Assembly (NCBI GenBank): GCA_017396005.1
Contig: JAFQNG010000059.1
Span: 1-58,165 of the forward strand
DNA: 58,165 nt
Source: Desulfovibrio sp.
Lineage (GTDB): Bacteria > Desulfobacterota > Desulfovibrionia > Desulfovibrionales > Desulfovibrionaceae
Reading direction: 5' to 3'
In this document: positions 44,633 to 53,770 of the stretch, piece by piece
Position numbering within the stretch: position 1 is the first letter of the stretch
How the letters are laid out: every line of letters starts with the position of its first letter
The notes under the pieces: generated by a model
The model's database searches: none
What the model saw: the letters and a program-made list of their open reading frames with translations, nothing else
What the model was told of the DNA's origin: nothing
Program-made: the position numbers and the translations under genes

Positions 44633-44731
44633 AAAAAAGGGGCGGGGGCCTGCGGTTTCCGTTTCTTTACCCGTCCAGGTGTCAGACCCGTGGTGGGTAG
44701 GACGACCATTCCCCTTTGGGCGGGTTTTTTG
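44633..44731 (+). promoter_or_regulatory. Candidate structured leader or attenuator upstream of the ubiE unit
   Basis: AAAGGGG (44636-44642) can pair with CCCCTTT (44711-44717), enclosing CGTCC/GGACG (44672-44676 with 44700-44704) and ACCC/GGGT (44686-44689 with 44695-44698). An alternative stem ACCCG/CGGGT (44669-44673 with 44721-44725) would end directly in a T-run. The helices exclude each other, as in attenuators and riboswitches. It matches no riboswitch class I know. It could simply be the terminator of the preceding gene. Confidence 0.4.
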
Positions 44732-44801
44732 ATTTACCAGGCCTGATGGACATGGAGATCAGTGAATCTCTTGTCCTGCGGCATGGTATGAGGCTGATTT
44801 T

Positions 44802-44972
44802 ATGGATAAGGATCGAAAAGAAGCCCTGCAGGTCGCCAAGGAGCTGACCGCTAAATTTATTGAGACAAGAACAGTCTCTCCCGGTAACTTTGCCGAAATC
44901 TTTCCGTCAGTCTTTCGTGTGGTTTATGAAGCCATACGTGATGATACAGCCAACTGGAAGGAAAAATCGTGA
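44802..44972 (+). CDS. Conserved small 56-residue protein upstream of ubiE
   Basis: A short gene with GAGG 9 bases before its ATG. The product starts MDKDRKEALQVAKELTAKFI and continues with ETRTVSPGNFAEIFPSVFR, then YEAIRDD. It is helical and soluble, and its stop overlaps the GTG of ubiE (GTGA), so it is translationally coupled. I recall similar small conserved proteins in Desulfovibrio without assigned function. Confidence 0.75.
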   Translation: MDKDRKEALQVAKELTAKFIETRTVSPGNFAEIFPSVFRVVYEAIRDDTANWKEKS

Positions 44973-45697
44973 ACAGTCATCCGGTTCCTGCTCCCGCAGC
45001 CGGACATGACGCAGCAGTAGCAGGCATGTTCGGGCGTATTGCGCGTTTTTATGACCTGCTCAATCGGGTATTGAGTCTGGGCATAGATCAGTATTGGCGC
45101 AAGGTGCTGGCCGAGCATGTGACACCAGGCTCAGGAAATGTGGTGCTTGATCTGGCCGCAGGTACACTAGATGTATCTCTGGCAGTACGCCGACGCTATC
45201 CGCAGGTTACTGTTCCCGCATTGGACTTCTGCCCACCCATGCTGGCCCTGGGCTGTCGTAAGCTGAAAGGCGTCAATGCCGTGCGTATTCTACCTGTGGC
45301 CGCCGATGCCAAGTGTCTCCCCCTACCCGATGCTTCTGTGGACTGTATCACTATAGCTTTCGGCATCCGCAATATCATCCCGCGAAAAATGGCCTGGGCT
45401 GAGATGCTACGCGTTCTGCGTCCCGGTGGACGCGCCTGTATTCTGGAATTTGGTTCCGGGCAGGAACGTATCTGGGGGGGGCTGTACAACTTGTATCTGA
45501 ACCGTGTGCTGCCGTTGGTAGGTCGCCTGTTTTCCAGAGACGCAGAGGCTTATGCCTATCTGGCAGACACTATCTGCGCATTTCCTACAGCTCTCAAACT
45601 GGAAGAAGAAATGCGCAAAGCCGGATTTGCCCGTGCCTGGCACCGCAAACTGACGTCGGGTATTGTCTGCCTTCACCTGGGGGAAAAGGGGTTCTAG
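44969..45697 (+). CDS. ubiE: Demethylmenaquinone methyltransferase
   Basis: UbiE/MenG transfers a methyl group from SAM to demethylmenaquinone. The 242-residue protein has MFGRIARFYDLLNRVLSLGI with the usual N-terminus, the SAM site VLDLAAGTLDVSLAV (motif I; the common TGD is TLD here), and then VDCITIAFGIRNI and RVLRPGGRACILEFG. The GTG start overlaps the upstream small gene. Its stop shares the palindrome CTAG with the stop of the convergent DUF2065 gene. Together with mqnB it supports a menaquinone pathway. Confidence 0.93.
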   Translation: MNSHPVPAPAAGHDAAVAGMFGRIARFYDLLNRVLSLGIDQYWRKVLAEHVTPGSGNVVLDLAAGTLDVSLAVRRRYPQVTVPALDFCPPMLALGCRKLKGVNAVRILPVAADAKCLPLPDASVDCITIAFGIRNIIPRKMAWAEMLRVLRPGGRACILEFGSGQERIWGGLYNLYLNRVLPLVGRLFSRDAEAYAYLADTICAFPTALKLEEEMRKAGFARAWHRKLTSGIVCLHLGEKGF

Positions 45698-45894
45698 CCC
45701 AGATGGACAAGACTGATGATCAAAAGCCCGAAACCAATGGCAGCCAACCCAGCCATGCGTGTCTGTTGTTCCGGGTTCTTGACAAGTGAGAGCATGGCCC
45801 GTCGCATGGCTGTTGGAAAAAGTGCCCAGCAGAGACCCTCAAGTACAAAGGCAAGCCCTACTGCCCGAAAAAAAAGATCAGAATTAAATTCCAT
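45694..45894 (-). CDS. DUF2065 small membrane protein
   Basis: A 66-residue protein with two hydrophobic segments (FFRAVGLAFVLEGLCWALFP and MAGLAAIGFGLLIISLVHLG), matching the size and pattern of DUF2065. Its function is unknown; in proteobacteria it is often found near envelope or HflKC genes. Its stop overlaps that of ubiE by 3 bases. Confidence 0.82.
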   Translation of the reverse strand: MEFNSDLFFRAVGLAFVLEGLCWALFPTAMRRAMLSLVKNPEQQTRMAGLAAIGFGLLIISLVHLG

Positions 45895-45939
45895 GTCTCT
45901 GGGGTGACGTAAAAACGGTTATTTGTAAAGGATTAAATC

Positions 45940-47253
45940 ATGATCAGCTTCAAAGCCCTGCAGGAACGGCGTCAGCCCGTGGCGGTGGTAGGTCTGGGTT
46001 ATGTAGGTCTGCCTCTGGCTGTGGCCCTTTCCAATTATATGGATGTTCTCGGCTTCGATATCAACGCCGGGCGTGTCATCGAACTGCAGGCAGGCCATGA
46101 CCGTACCCGTGAGGTTAGTGATACGGTTTTGCAGGCAGCAAATGTACATTATACCTGTGATGCTGCAGAGCTTGCAAGGGCAGCGGTCATCATAGTGGCC
46201 GTGCCTACGCCCATTGATGCTCATCGATCTCCTGATCTTGGCCCTGTAGTTGGAGCCAGCACCACTGTAGGACGCAACATGTCCAAAGGTTGTGTGGTGG
46301 TATACGAATCTACCGTCTATCCAGGACTGACAGAAGAAGTTTGTGTACCCATACTGGAACGTGAGTCCGGCCTGACCTTTGGACAGGAGTTTACTGTGGG
46401 CTACTCTCCGGAACGTATCAATCCCGGTGATAAAGTACATACTCTTGAAACCATCACGAAGATTGTTTCCGGCTCTGATGAAGCCACTACTGACCTTCTG
46501 GAAGAGCTTTACGGCAGCATCGTCAAAGCGGGCATTCACCGTGCTTCAAGCATCAAAGTGGCTGAGGCAGCTAAAGTTATAGAAAATACACAGCGTGATG
46601 TGAACATCGCCCTGATGAACGAACTTGCTGTCATCTTTGAACGCATGGGTATTGATACGCTGGAGGTACTGCAGGCTGCAGGCAGCAAATGGAACTTTTT
46701 ACCCTTCAGGCCCGGCCTTGTGGGCGGACACTGCATTGGTGTAGACCCCTACTATCTGACATTTAAGGCCGAAGAACTGGGCTTTCACCCGGCCGTCATC
46801 TTGGCGGGCCGTCGTATCAATGATCAGATGGGCAAATATGTGGCTGAATGTGCAGTCAAGCGCATGATCCAACGCGGTTGTCTCGTCAATGGGGCGCGTG
46901 TGGGTATTTTGGGCTTCACATTCAAAGAAAATGTGCCAGATCTGCGTAATACTCGTGTGGTCGACGTTATACGCGAGCTGGAAGAATACGGTGTCACCGT
47001 GCTGGTCAGCGATGCTCAGGCAGATGCAGCCGAAGCTCTGCATGAGTACAGGCAAAAACTTGTGCATCAGGAAGAACTGACCGAGCTCGACGCCCTGATT
47101 CTGGCTGTACCGCATACAGCATACTCGACTCTAACACCTGCAGAGATCAAATCCATGTTCAGGGTGCCGGCAAAAGCCCTGCTGTTGGATGTCAAGGGTT
47201 TTTATGATCCTACGGTCATGTCTAGCGCGGGCATCGACTACTGGAGACTGTGA
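45940..47253 (+). CDS. Nucleotide-sugar 6-dehydrogenase (UDP-HexNAc type)
   Basis: NAD-dependent four-electron oxidation of a UDP-N-acetylhexosamine to its uronic acid for surface polysaccharide. The 437-residue protein has the Rossmann start VAVVGLGYVGLPLAVALSNY, VYESTVYPGLTEEVC, the substrate region FLPFRPGLVGGHCIGVDPYY with the catalytic Cys, and GFTFKENVPDLRNTRVVDVI. It resembles TviB/WbpA/WecC proteins; the epimer used cannot be told. AAAGGA precedes the ATG. No other surface polysaccharide genes are adjacent. Confidence 0.92.
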   Translation: MISFKALQERRQPVAVVGLGYVGLPLAVALSNYMDVLGFDINAGRVIELQAGHDRTREVSDTVLQAANVHYTCDAAELARAAVIIVAVPTPIDAHRSPDLGPVVGASTTVGRNMSKGCVVVYESTVYPGLTEEVCVPILERESGLTFGQEFTVGYSPERINPGDKVHTLETITKIVSGSDEATTDLLEELYGSIVKAGIHRASSIKVAEAAKVIENTQRDVNIALMNELAVIFERMGIDTLEVLQAAGSKWNFLPFRPGLVGGHCIGVDPYYLTFKAEELGFHPAVILAGRRINDQMGKYVAECAVKRMIQRGCLVNGARVGILGFTFKENVPDLRNTRVVDVIRELEEYGVTVLVSDAQADAAEALHEYRQKLVHQEELTELDALILAVPHTAYSTLTPAEIKSMFRVPAKALLLDVKGFYDPTVMSSAGIDYWRL

Positions 47254-47257
47254 ACAC

Positions 47258-47989
47258 GTGGCTCTGCTGATTTGCGCCGCTACCGGGCAGGAGCTGGCTG
47301 CTCTTGCCCCTGATATTCTGCCCCGACCTGAACTACTGGAAGAGATGCGCCTCTGGGCACAGCCTCTTAAAGGGAAGGAAATACTGTTCTGCGTTACTGG
47401 CGTTGGGCCGGTCAATGCGGCTTTGGCTCTGGGGTTCTGCTTTGGGCAGACGGCCCGTAATATTCAGGAAGGGCCTCGTATCGAAGCGGTACTCAATGTG
47501 GGACTGGCCGGGTCCTTTAATCTGGAAACGCTGCCATTGCGTACCATCTGTCGGATCAGTGAGGAAATCTGGCCGGAATACGGCCTTAATGACGGGCAGA
47601 GCGTTACAGCTAGGGCATTCAGTTTCCCACTCTGGCGCAGATTAGAGCCACAGGAAGATCTCTATGACCGTCTGCCCCTGAATGGGCTTGAAGAGCTGTC
47701 ACATTCAGTGACTGCCGAGGTCAAACAATGGCCTGTCTGCCGCTCTCTGACAGTAGCAGGAGTCAGCGCCAGTTTTTCCAGAGCCCATGACCTCTGGGAT
47801 CGCTATCATGCGGAACTGGAAAATATGGAAGGTTTTGCTGTGGCCTATGCCTGTGCCAGAGCTCAGATACCATGTATCGGAATACGCAGTGTCTCCAATA
47901 AGGTAGGCCCGCGTCAGAAAAACGAAAAAGATTTTTCGGGAGCACTGGAAGCCCTTGCCAAGGTGCTACCCTCACTCAACATCTTGTGA
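47258..47989 (+). CDS. mqnB: Futalosine hydrolase
   Basis: MqnB removes hypoxanthine from futalosine in the alternative menaquinone pathway. The 243-residue nucleosidase has LICAATGQELAALAP, CVTGVGPVNAALALGF, VLNVGLAGSFNLETL, ELENMEGFAVAYACARAQIP with the catalytic Glu, and GIRSVSNKVGPRQ. The GTG at 47258 lies just after the preceding stop, with GGAG 11 bases upstream; the longer frame into the dehydrogenase is rejected. It precedes the polyprenyl synthase by 3 bases. Confidence 0.9.
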   Translation: MALLICAATGQELAALAPDILPRPELLEEMRLWAQPLKGKEILFCVTGVGPVNAALALGFCFGQTARNIQEGPRIEAVLNVGLAGSFNLETLPLRTICRISEEIWPEYGLNDGQSVTARAFSFPLWRRLEPQEDLYDRLPLNGLEELSHSVTAEVKQWPVCRSLTVAGVSASFSRAHDLWDRYHAELENMEGFAVAYACARAQIPCIGIRSVSNKVGPRQKNEKDFSGALEALAKVLPSLNIL

Positions 47990-47992
47990 GTT

Positions 47993-48964
47993 ATGGCAAA
48001 ATTACTTCTCAAAGCACGGCTGGCCCTAGAATTACCTTCCATCAACGCAGCTCTGAATCGGGCAGCCAAAGCTCTGCCTGAACCGGTACAGCCTGTGGCC
48101 CAGTATATTTTTGATGCCGGTGGCAAGCGTCTGCGGCCTTTCCTTACAGTTCTCACGGCGCGTCTGCTCGGCTACAGACAAGCTGATGTCTATGACCTGG
48201 CCATTACGCTTGAAATGCTGCACGCAGCCACCCTGCTGCATGACGATGTACTGGATAACGCTACCAACCGCCGGGGAAAAGCAGCCGCTCATACTGTTTT
48301 TGAAATCCCCCCCACCATCCTGGCAGGTGACGCCCTACTGGCTCAGGCAAATGCACAGGTAGCCGCATTTGGCGACACACGGCTGACACGCTGCTTTTCA
48401 GAAGCTACCAGTCAGACTGCAGCCGGGGAAATTCTCGAAATCGCGGCGCAACGCCGAGTGGATGTGAGCGCCGAAGAATATGCGGACATCGTGCGTGGCA
48501 AGACTGCCTGGCTTATCCGTGCTTCATGCCAGATGGGAGCGCTCCTGGCAGGTGGAGATGCCACACAGGTGACGGCAGCAGCAGACTATGGTGAGAACCT
48601 GGGTATGGCTTTTCAGATGGTTGACGATGCCATTGACTTTGCACCTGAAAGCATTACCGGAAAACCTACGGGCGGGGATGCTCGTGAAGGCAAGCTAACA
48701 CCACCGTTGCGACTTTATCGTCTGAGCCTGCCTGCTACCGAACAGACGGCTTTTGATGCGGCCTTCACTTGCGGCCTGATTACTGAAAAAGACGCGATCG
48801 ATATTGCCGGTCGCATTCGTAAAGCGGGTTTTGATACCCTTACCAGGCAGGACGCCGAAGGCTATCTTGCAGCGGCCCGGGCCGCACTGGAAAAACTGCC
48901 TGATGGCTCTGAACGCGAACTCATGCGCCAGATGGCTGACTATGTGCGCGACAGACAAAAATAA
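47993..48964 (+). CDS. Trans-polyprenyl diphosphate synthase
   Basis: It builds the long isoprenoid chain, probably of menaquinone. The 323-residue protein has the first aspartate motif LLHDDVLDNATNRRGKAAAH, the Gly-Lys-Arg substrate site GGKRLRPFL, and the second aspartate motif FQMVDDAIDF. Length and motifs fit octaprenyl/heptaprenyl (IspB-like) synthases. Chain length cannot be read. It is tightly linked to mqnB and followed 15 bases later by purL. Confidence 0.93.
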   Translation: MAKLLLKARLALELPSINAALNRAAKALPEPVQPVAQYIFDAGGKRLRPFLTVLTARLLGYRQADVYDLAITLEMLHAATLLHDDVLDNATNRRGKAAAHTVFEIPPTILAGDALLAQANAQVAAFGDTRLTRCFSEATSQTAAGEILEIAAQRRVDVSAEEYADIVRGKTAWLIRASCQMGALLAGGDATQVTAAADYGENLGMAFQMVDDAIDFAPESITGKPTGGDAREGKLTPPLRLYRLSLPATEQTAFDAAFTCGLITEKDAIDIAGRIRKAGFDTLTRQDAEGYLAAARAALEKLPDGSERELMRQMADYVRDRQK

Positions 48965-48978
48965 AGGAAGCGACGACT

Positions 48979-51900
48979 ATGCTCTACCGTGTGGAAGCAG
49001 GCCTGCATGGCTGGTTGGATGATACCCAGGGTCGTAAGACGGCCCAGCACCTGCACAAGGCTCTGGGCCTCAAAGTGGCTGCGGTGCGTCAGGTCAAGGT
49101 CTTCACAGTGGATGGTCTAACGCAGGCACAGGTGGAAAGCCTGCTTGACGGAGGCGTCTGGCATGACCCTATCATGCAGCAGGCTTCGTTGCAGCCGCTG
49201 CCCCTGCCTCAGGAAGTCTCCCGGCCCGACTGGTTTGTAGAAGTGGGCTTCCGCCCCGGTGTTACTGATAACGAAGCCCGTACGGCTCGTGATACGGCGG
49301 CCATGGTACTTGATTTACCGCGAGAAGCGCTGCACGTCTATACCGCCATACAGTATCGCATCAGCAATGATCCTGTTACTCCTCTTACGCGGGAGCAGGT
49401 AGAACGACTGGCCCGTGACCTTTTGTGCAATACTCTCATCCAGCGTTTCCGCATCAAGAGTGCGAACGAATGGAAGAGCTGTCCAGGTTTCGAGGCCCAG
49501 GCCGCCAGAGTAACGGGCGAAGCCAATGATATTGTGAGCACCATAGCCCTGTCTCACATGGACGACCAAGCTCTGACTGCTGCCAGCCGTGAAAATACCT
49601 GGGCCCTGAACCTGAGAGAAATGCATTGTATACGGGAGCACTTTCGTGCACCTGCAGAGGCAGCACGCCGTGCCTCTCTGGGCTTGTCCGCAGACCCCAC
49701 TGACGTAGAAATGGAAGTACTGGCCCAGACCTGGTCAGAACACTGCAAACACAAAATTTTTGCCTCACGCATTACCTACAGTAATCAAAGCAGCGGGCAG
49801 CATGAGGATGTGGACAATCTGTACAAGACCTGTATTCGTGACACTACGGCCAACCTGCGTGCCCGTATGGGAGAGAATGACTATTGCAAGTCTGTCTTCA
49901 AGGACAATGCAGGTGTCATCTCCTTCATCAACGGTTATGATGTCTGTATTAAGGTAGAAACACATAACAGTCCCTCAGCACTGGACCCCTACGGCGGTGC
50001 CCTGACAGGTATTGTGGGCGTCAACCGTGACCCTATGGGAACAGGCCTGGGGGCCGAACTAGTCTGCAATACCGATGTTTTTTGTTTTGCCTCACCCTTT
50101 CATGACAAGACATTGCCCCCGCGTCTTTTACATCCGCGCCGCGTCTTGGAAGGAGTGCGTGAAGGTGTAGAGCACGGCGGAAACAAGTCCGGTATTCCCA
50201 CTGTTAATGGCTCCCTGGTCTTTGACGAACGCTATCTGGGCAAACCTCTGGTCTACTGCGGTACCGTGGGCATTATCCCTGCAGATATCAACGGACGACC
50301 GGGCTGGGAAAAACAGGCTAGAAATGGCGACATCATTGTCATGACCGGTGGACGCATCGGTAAAGACGGTATTCACGGGGCTACATTCTCTTCTGAGGAG
50401 CTGCACGAGGGTTCCCCTGCTACGGCTGTGCAGATAGGTGATCCCATCACGCAGCGCAAGATGTACGACTTTATCATACGCGCACGAGATCTTGGCCTCT
50501 ACAATGCCATCACAGACAACGGTGCTGGAGGCCTTTCCTCATCAGTGGGAGAAATGGCTGAAGACACGGGTGGCTGCGTACTGGATATCGCTAAAGCACC
50601 CCTTAAATACGATGGTCTGCGTCCCTGGGAAATACTGCTTTCCGAAGCGCAGGAGCGCATGACTTTGGCTGTGCCGCCTGAAAAGCTTGATCAGTTCATG
50701 GCGCTTGCTGCCGATATGGATGTGGAGGCCACAGAGCTTGGATATTATTGCGATTCCGGCTATTTCGATGTCTGGTATGGGCAGCGTCTGGTAGCTTCTC
50801 TGCCCATGAGCTTCATGCATGATGGTGTGCCTCAGCTGGAGCTGGAAGCCGTGTGGACAGCCCCTGATGTGCAGGACATCCGCGTGGAAGATACTGGCGT
50901 TGCTGACGGTACTTTTCTCAAGAGGATGCTGAGCAGACTGAATATCTGTTCTAAGGAATATATTATACGCCAGTATGACCATGAAGTGCGTGGTGGCAGC
51001 GTTATCAAACCTCTGGTAGGAGTACTGCGCGATGGCCCTGCCGATGCTGGTGTACTTCGCCCCTTGCTGGAGTCAGACGCCGGCCTGGTCATCAGTCACG
51101 GTATTTGCCCCAAGTTCAGTGATTATGACACCTACTGGATGATGGCCAATGCCATGGACGAAGCCGTACGCAATGCTGTAGCCGTGGGAGCCAACCCTGA
51201 TGCTCTGGCTGGTGTGGATAATTTCTGCTGGTGCGATCCTGTCTGGAGTGAAAAGAATCCAGACGGGCACTACAAGCTGGCCCAACTGGTGCGTGCCTGC
51301 AAGGCCCTGCGTCAGTTCTCGCTAGCCTTCTCCCTTCCCTGCATATCAGGCAAAGACTCTATGAAGAACGACTATCTGGGCGGTGGAGAACGAATCTCCA
51401 TACCCCCTACAGTCCTCTTCTCTGTGCTGGGCGTTATCGACAATGTCACCTGTACACAGTCTTCGGACTTCAAGCGTGAAGGCGATGCCATATACCTGCT
51501 GGGCGGTACATGGCGTGAAATGGCTGGCAGTGAAGCCGCCAGTGAGCTGGGCCTCAGGGGAGGGCGTGTGCCCCATGTGGACGCAGGTACAGCCCTGCCA
51601 CGCTATCGTGCCGTACACACGCTCATGAGCAAGCGGGCTGTGGCCGCCTGTCATGACTGCTCTGACGGTGGGCTGGCCGTTGCTCTGGCTGAAATGTGTA
51701 TCGGTGGCCGACTGGGCGCTGACATAAATCTAAACGCTGTACCTGCTCTGGAGGCCATGAGCCGTACGGAATTACTTTACAGCGAATCAGCCAGCCGCCT
51801 TCTGGTCAGTGTCAAACCAGAACATGCTCCTCTGCTGGAAAAAATATGTAAAGGTCAGATCTGCCGCTGTATTGGCAGTGTAACCAGTGACAGCAAGCTG

Positions 51901-51984
51901 ACGCTGCGTAATGGTCAGAATATGGTACTGTCTGAAGATGTTGAAGACCTGGCCTGTGCCTTCAAAGCTACACTGGACTGGTAA
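48979..51984 (+). CDS. purL: Phosphoribosylformylglycinamidine synthase, synthetase subunit
   Basis: PurL forms FGAM from FGAR with ATP and ammonia. The 1001-residue protein has N-terminal PurS-like sequence (from MLYRVEAGLHGWLDDTQGRK), SEHCKHKIFASRI, KVETHNSPSALDPYGGALTG, and two AIRS-type halves with GISHGICPKF-like and SGKDSMKND motifs. It stops after the second half and lacks the C-terminal glutaminase domain of the 1295-residue E. coli enzyme, so a separate PurQ is required. No purQ is in the window. GGAAGCGA precedes the ATG. Confidence 0.93.
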   Translation: MLYRVEAGLHGWLDDTQGRKTAQHLHKALGLKVAAVRQVKVFTVDGLTQAQVESLLDGGVWHDPIMQQASLQPLPLPQEVSRPDWFVEVGFRPGVTDNEARTARDTAAMVLDLPREALHVYTAIQYRISNDPVTPLTREQVERLARDLLCNTLIQRFRIKSANEWKSCPGFEAQAARVTGEANDIVSTIALSHMDDQALTAASRENTWALNLREMHCIREHFRAPAEAARRASLGLSADPTDVEMEVLAQTWSEHCKHKIFASRITYSNQSSGQHEDVDNLYKTCIRDTTANLRARMGENDYCKSVFKDNAGVISFINGYDVCIKVETHNSPSALDPYGGALTGIVGVNRDPMGTGLGAELVCNTDVFCFASPFHDKTLPPRLLHPRRVLEGVREGVEHGGNKSGIPTVNGSLVFDERYLGKPLVYCGTVGIIPADINGRPGWEKQARNGDIIVMTGGRIGKDGIHGATFSSEELHEGSPATAVQIGDPITQRKMYDFIIRARDLGLYNAITDNGAGGLSSSVGEMAEDTGGCVLDIAKAPLKYDGLRPWEILLSEAQERMTLAVPPEKLDQFMALAADMDVEATELGYYCDSGYFDVWYGQRLVASLPMSFMHDGVPQLELEAVWTAPDVQDIRVEDTGVADGTFLKRMLSRLNICSKEYIIRQYDHEVRGGSVIKPLVGVLRDGPADAGVLRPLLESDAGLVISHGICPKFSDYDTYWMMANAMDEAVRNAVAVGANPDALAGVDNFCWCDPVWSEKNPDGHYKLAQLVRACKALRQFSLAFSLPCISGKDSMKNDYLGGGERISIPPTVLFSVLGVIDNVTCTQSSDFKREGDAIYLLGGTWREMAGSEAASELGLRGGRVPHVDAGTALPRYRAVHTLMSKRAVAACHDCSDGGLAVALAEMCIGGRLGADINLNAVPALEAMSRTELLYSESASRLLVSVKPEHAPLLEKICKGQICRCIGSVTSDSKLTLRNGQNMVLSEDVEDLACAFKATLDW

Positions 51985-52001
51985 ACCGAGAACGGTATTC
52001 A

Positions 52002-52643
52002 ATGACCCAAACCATAAGACTCTGCATACTGGCGGTACTGGCCTCTGCACTTTGTCTTGTACCGCCCATGCTTCCTCTGGCAGCTGATACATCTGCAAAG
52101 GACAAATCTGTGTCAGAGGATGCCAGAGCCAGACAGCGCAAGGCAGACAAAGAGCGAGAAGACTGGCTCAGACATGCCAGTCACAGTGAAGTGGGCAAGG
52201 CATCCTGGTATGGCGGAAATTTTCATAACCGCAAGACAGCTAGTGGTTTGCTCTACGATATGCATACTTTTACTGCAGCCCACAAAACCCTGCCCATGGG
52301 GACAGTGGTTCGAGTGACAGACAGAAGTAATGGTAAAAGTGTCATGGTTTGTGTGACAGATCGTGGCCCTTATGTGCGTGGACGCATTATTGATCTTTCC
52401 TGGGCAGCAGCGCAAAAGCTTGACCTTGACAGCCGCGGCGTCTGCAATGTTAAGCTGGAAGTAATCAGCGACGAGACAGGAAAACCGCTGAACAGCGACC
52501 ATGCCTACTATATCCGCTATCAGATGGGTGAAGAAATGGAAGAAATGGGACCCTACTATGCCTTTGCCGATGCTGCAGCCATGCACGAGGCCTTGCGACA
52601 GGCCCATCCGGATGCTGAGTTGATTTTGGGCGAAGCCAGATAG
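52002..52643 (+). CDS. rlpA: RlpA-like septal lytic transglycosylase
   Basis: RlpA cleaves naked glycan strands at the septum. The 213-residue protein has a signal peptide (MTQTIRLCILAVLASALCLV, cleavage near PLAA). The double-psi beta-barrel runs from GKASWYGGNFHNRKTASGL through TLPMGTVVRVTDRSNGKSV and VTDRGPYVRGRIIDLSWAAA with the catalytic Asp. No SPOR domain is present. The Cys in the leader is not in a good lipobox, so it is probably soluble in the periplasm. It is the last gene before tRNA-Arg. Confidence 0.88.
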   Translation: MTQTIRLCILAVLASALCLVPPMLPLAADTSAKDKSVSEDARARQRKADKEREDWLRHASHSEVGKASWYGGNFHNRKTASGLLYDMHTFTAAHKTLPMGTVVRVTDRSNGKSVMVCVTDRGPYVRGRIIDLSWAAAQKLDLDSRGVCNVKLEVISDETGKPLNSDHAYYIRYQMGEEMEEMGPYYAFADAAAMHEALRQAHPDAELILGEAR

Positions 52644-52681
52644 GAAAGCCTGCCCCTGCTTCAATGCTGGTCAGCTATAAC

Positions 52682-52710
52682 TTGACATCATGAGACTCAA
52701 GGCATATTTA
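52682..52710 (+). promoter_or_regulatory. Sigma70 promoter of tRNA-Arg
   Basis: TTGACA (52682-52687) and TATTTA (52705-52710) are 17 bases apart. Transcription would start at about 52717, just before the tRNA. Confidence 0.8.
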
Positions 52711-52718
52711 AAAAATGT

Positions 52719-52795
<77 letters not shown>

Positions 52796-52913
52796 AATAT
52801 TTCAAGGGGTTACGGCAAAATGCTGTAATCCCTTTTAGATTTTGTGCCGCTCCTGTACCGCCATGCCGACAGTGTGCCACTGCCCCAATCTGGCCTCATT
52901 CCCTGCTATCGAA

Positions 52914-52967
52914 AAAAAATTTTTTGATGCCACATGCAGGCCCTGCCATCAGCAGAGACAGACCGCC
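52914..52967. repeat. 54-bp inverted repeat shared with 515-568
   Basis: It is identical to the reverse complement of 515-568, beside the other tRNA. It is part of a longer, weaker similarity running from each tRNA outward. Confidence 0.85.
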
Positions 52968-53561
52968 CTGCAGGAGAGAAGAGCCATCAGCCAGCCCTTG
53001 CCCGTAGACCATCCCAACATCCAGCAGACAGCCCCAGACCGTAGACCGTCTTTTGCCCTGCAGGAGAGAGAGCCTCTTTCCCTGCCAGGTATCCCCAGCC
53101 CGAAGGGCAGCCCCTGACCGGAGGACATCACAGAGATTACCACAGACCAGAGACAGCCAGAGAGCCGGAGGGTATCCCTATGCCATCGAGGAGCCGACAC
53201 CGCCGCCACAACTCCACCGCAGAGCAGCTTTCGTGTTTCCTCAAATCTGTAGCAAGGCTCCAGCCAAAAAGGCTCTTTGCCTGACCTTTGCCCCGTCTTT
53301 TGATTTTTCGTTTTGTTTTCCTATCATAGAGCTTACACAAAATCAGAGAGCCAGAGAGGAACCAGCCAGCCAGTACACAGCCGCCCCCATGTCTGGACTT
53401 TGGACTCCTCTCAGATGTGATGGAGGTGAAGGACAAGGACGTGGACGACCTGGAGACATGGGCAGGCTATAGGTAAACAAGACTCCCTGCAGGAAAGGAA
53501 ACTCTCCCTCTCTGCTGGGCAGAAGCGCCGTAGGCGCATACCAAGGAACGCCCGAAATCCC

Positions 53562-53706
53562 AACCAAGTAATCAACCAACAGATCAACCAAGAAATCAAC
53601 CAACAAAAACGGAAAAATTTTCTTGTAAATACAAACTGTTAGCATGATTTCAGGCTATCGCCTAACCAAGTAATCAACCAGCAAATCAACCAAGAAATCA
53701 ACCAAC
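53562..53706. repeat. Two 43-bp clusters of 12-bp ATCAACCAAxAx repeats
   Basis: Clusters at 53562-53604 and 53664-53706 agree in 41 of 43 bases. Each holds three 12-bp units, with ATCAACC constant, plus a partial unit. Between them is an AT-rich 59-bp stretch. The arrangement resembles replication iterons around an unwinding region. In one plus-strand frame both clusters read NQVINQQINQEINQQ, so they may instead be remains of an Asn/Gln-rich coding linker. Confidence 0.8.
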
Positions 53707-53770
53707 AGCTAACCAGCAGACAGACCAACCCAAAGGCCCCACCTCATGTTGAAGCAGGGGCCTTGTAGAT

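Larger units (their letters stand above)
52796..53770. other. TRNA-proximal end of the right integrated element, no intact gene
   Basis: A hairpin-forming stretch (GGGGTTACGGC...GCTGTAATCCC then TTTT) follows the tRNA. Next comes GC-rich sequence with recurring short units such as CCTGCAGGAGAGA and CCCGTAGAC, then the NQ repeat clusters. Open frames here (for example 53053-53472) have odd composition and no family resemblance. The first 200 bases match the remnant beside tRNA-Asn. No integrase gene is present. Confidence 0.6.

Noticed and set aside
53053-53472. A 139-codon open frame after tRNA-Arg
   Set aside because: It is rich in Arg/Pro/Gln from repeated GC-rich units, lacks a clear ribosome site and matches no family.
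53562-53706. Possible CRISPR array
   Set aside because: There are only two clusters with 12-bp internal periodicity. No unique spacers and no cas genes are present.
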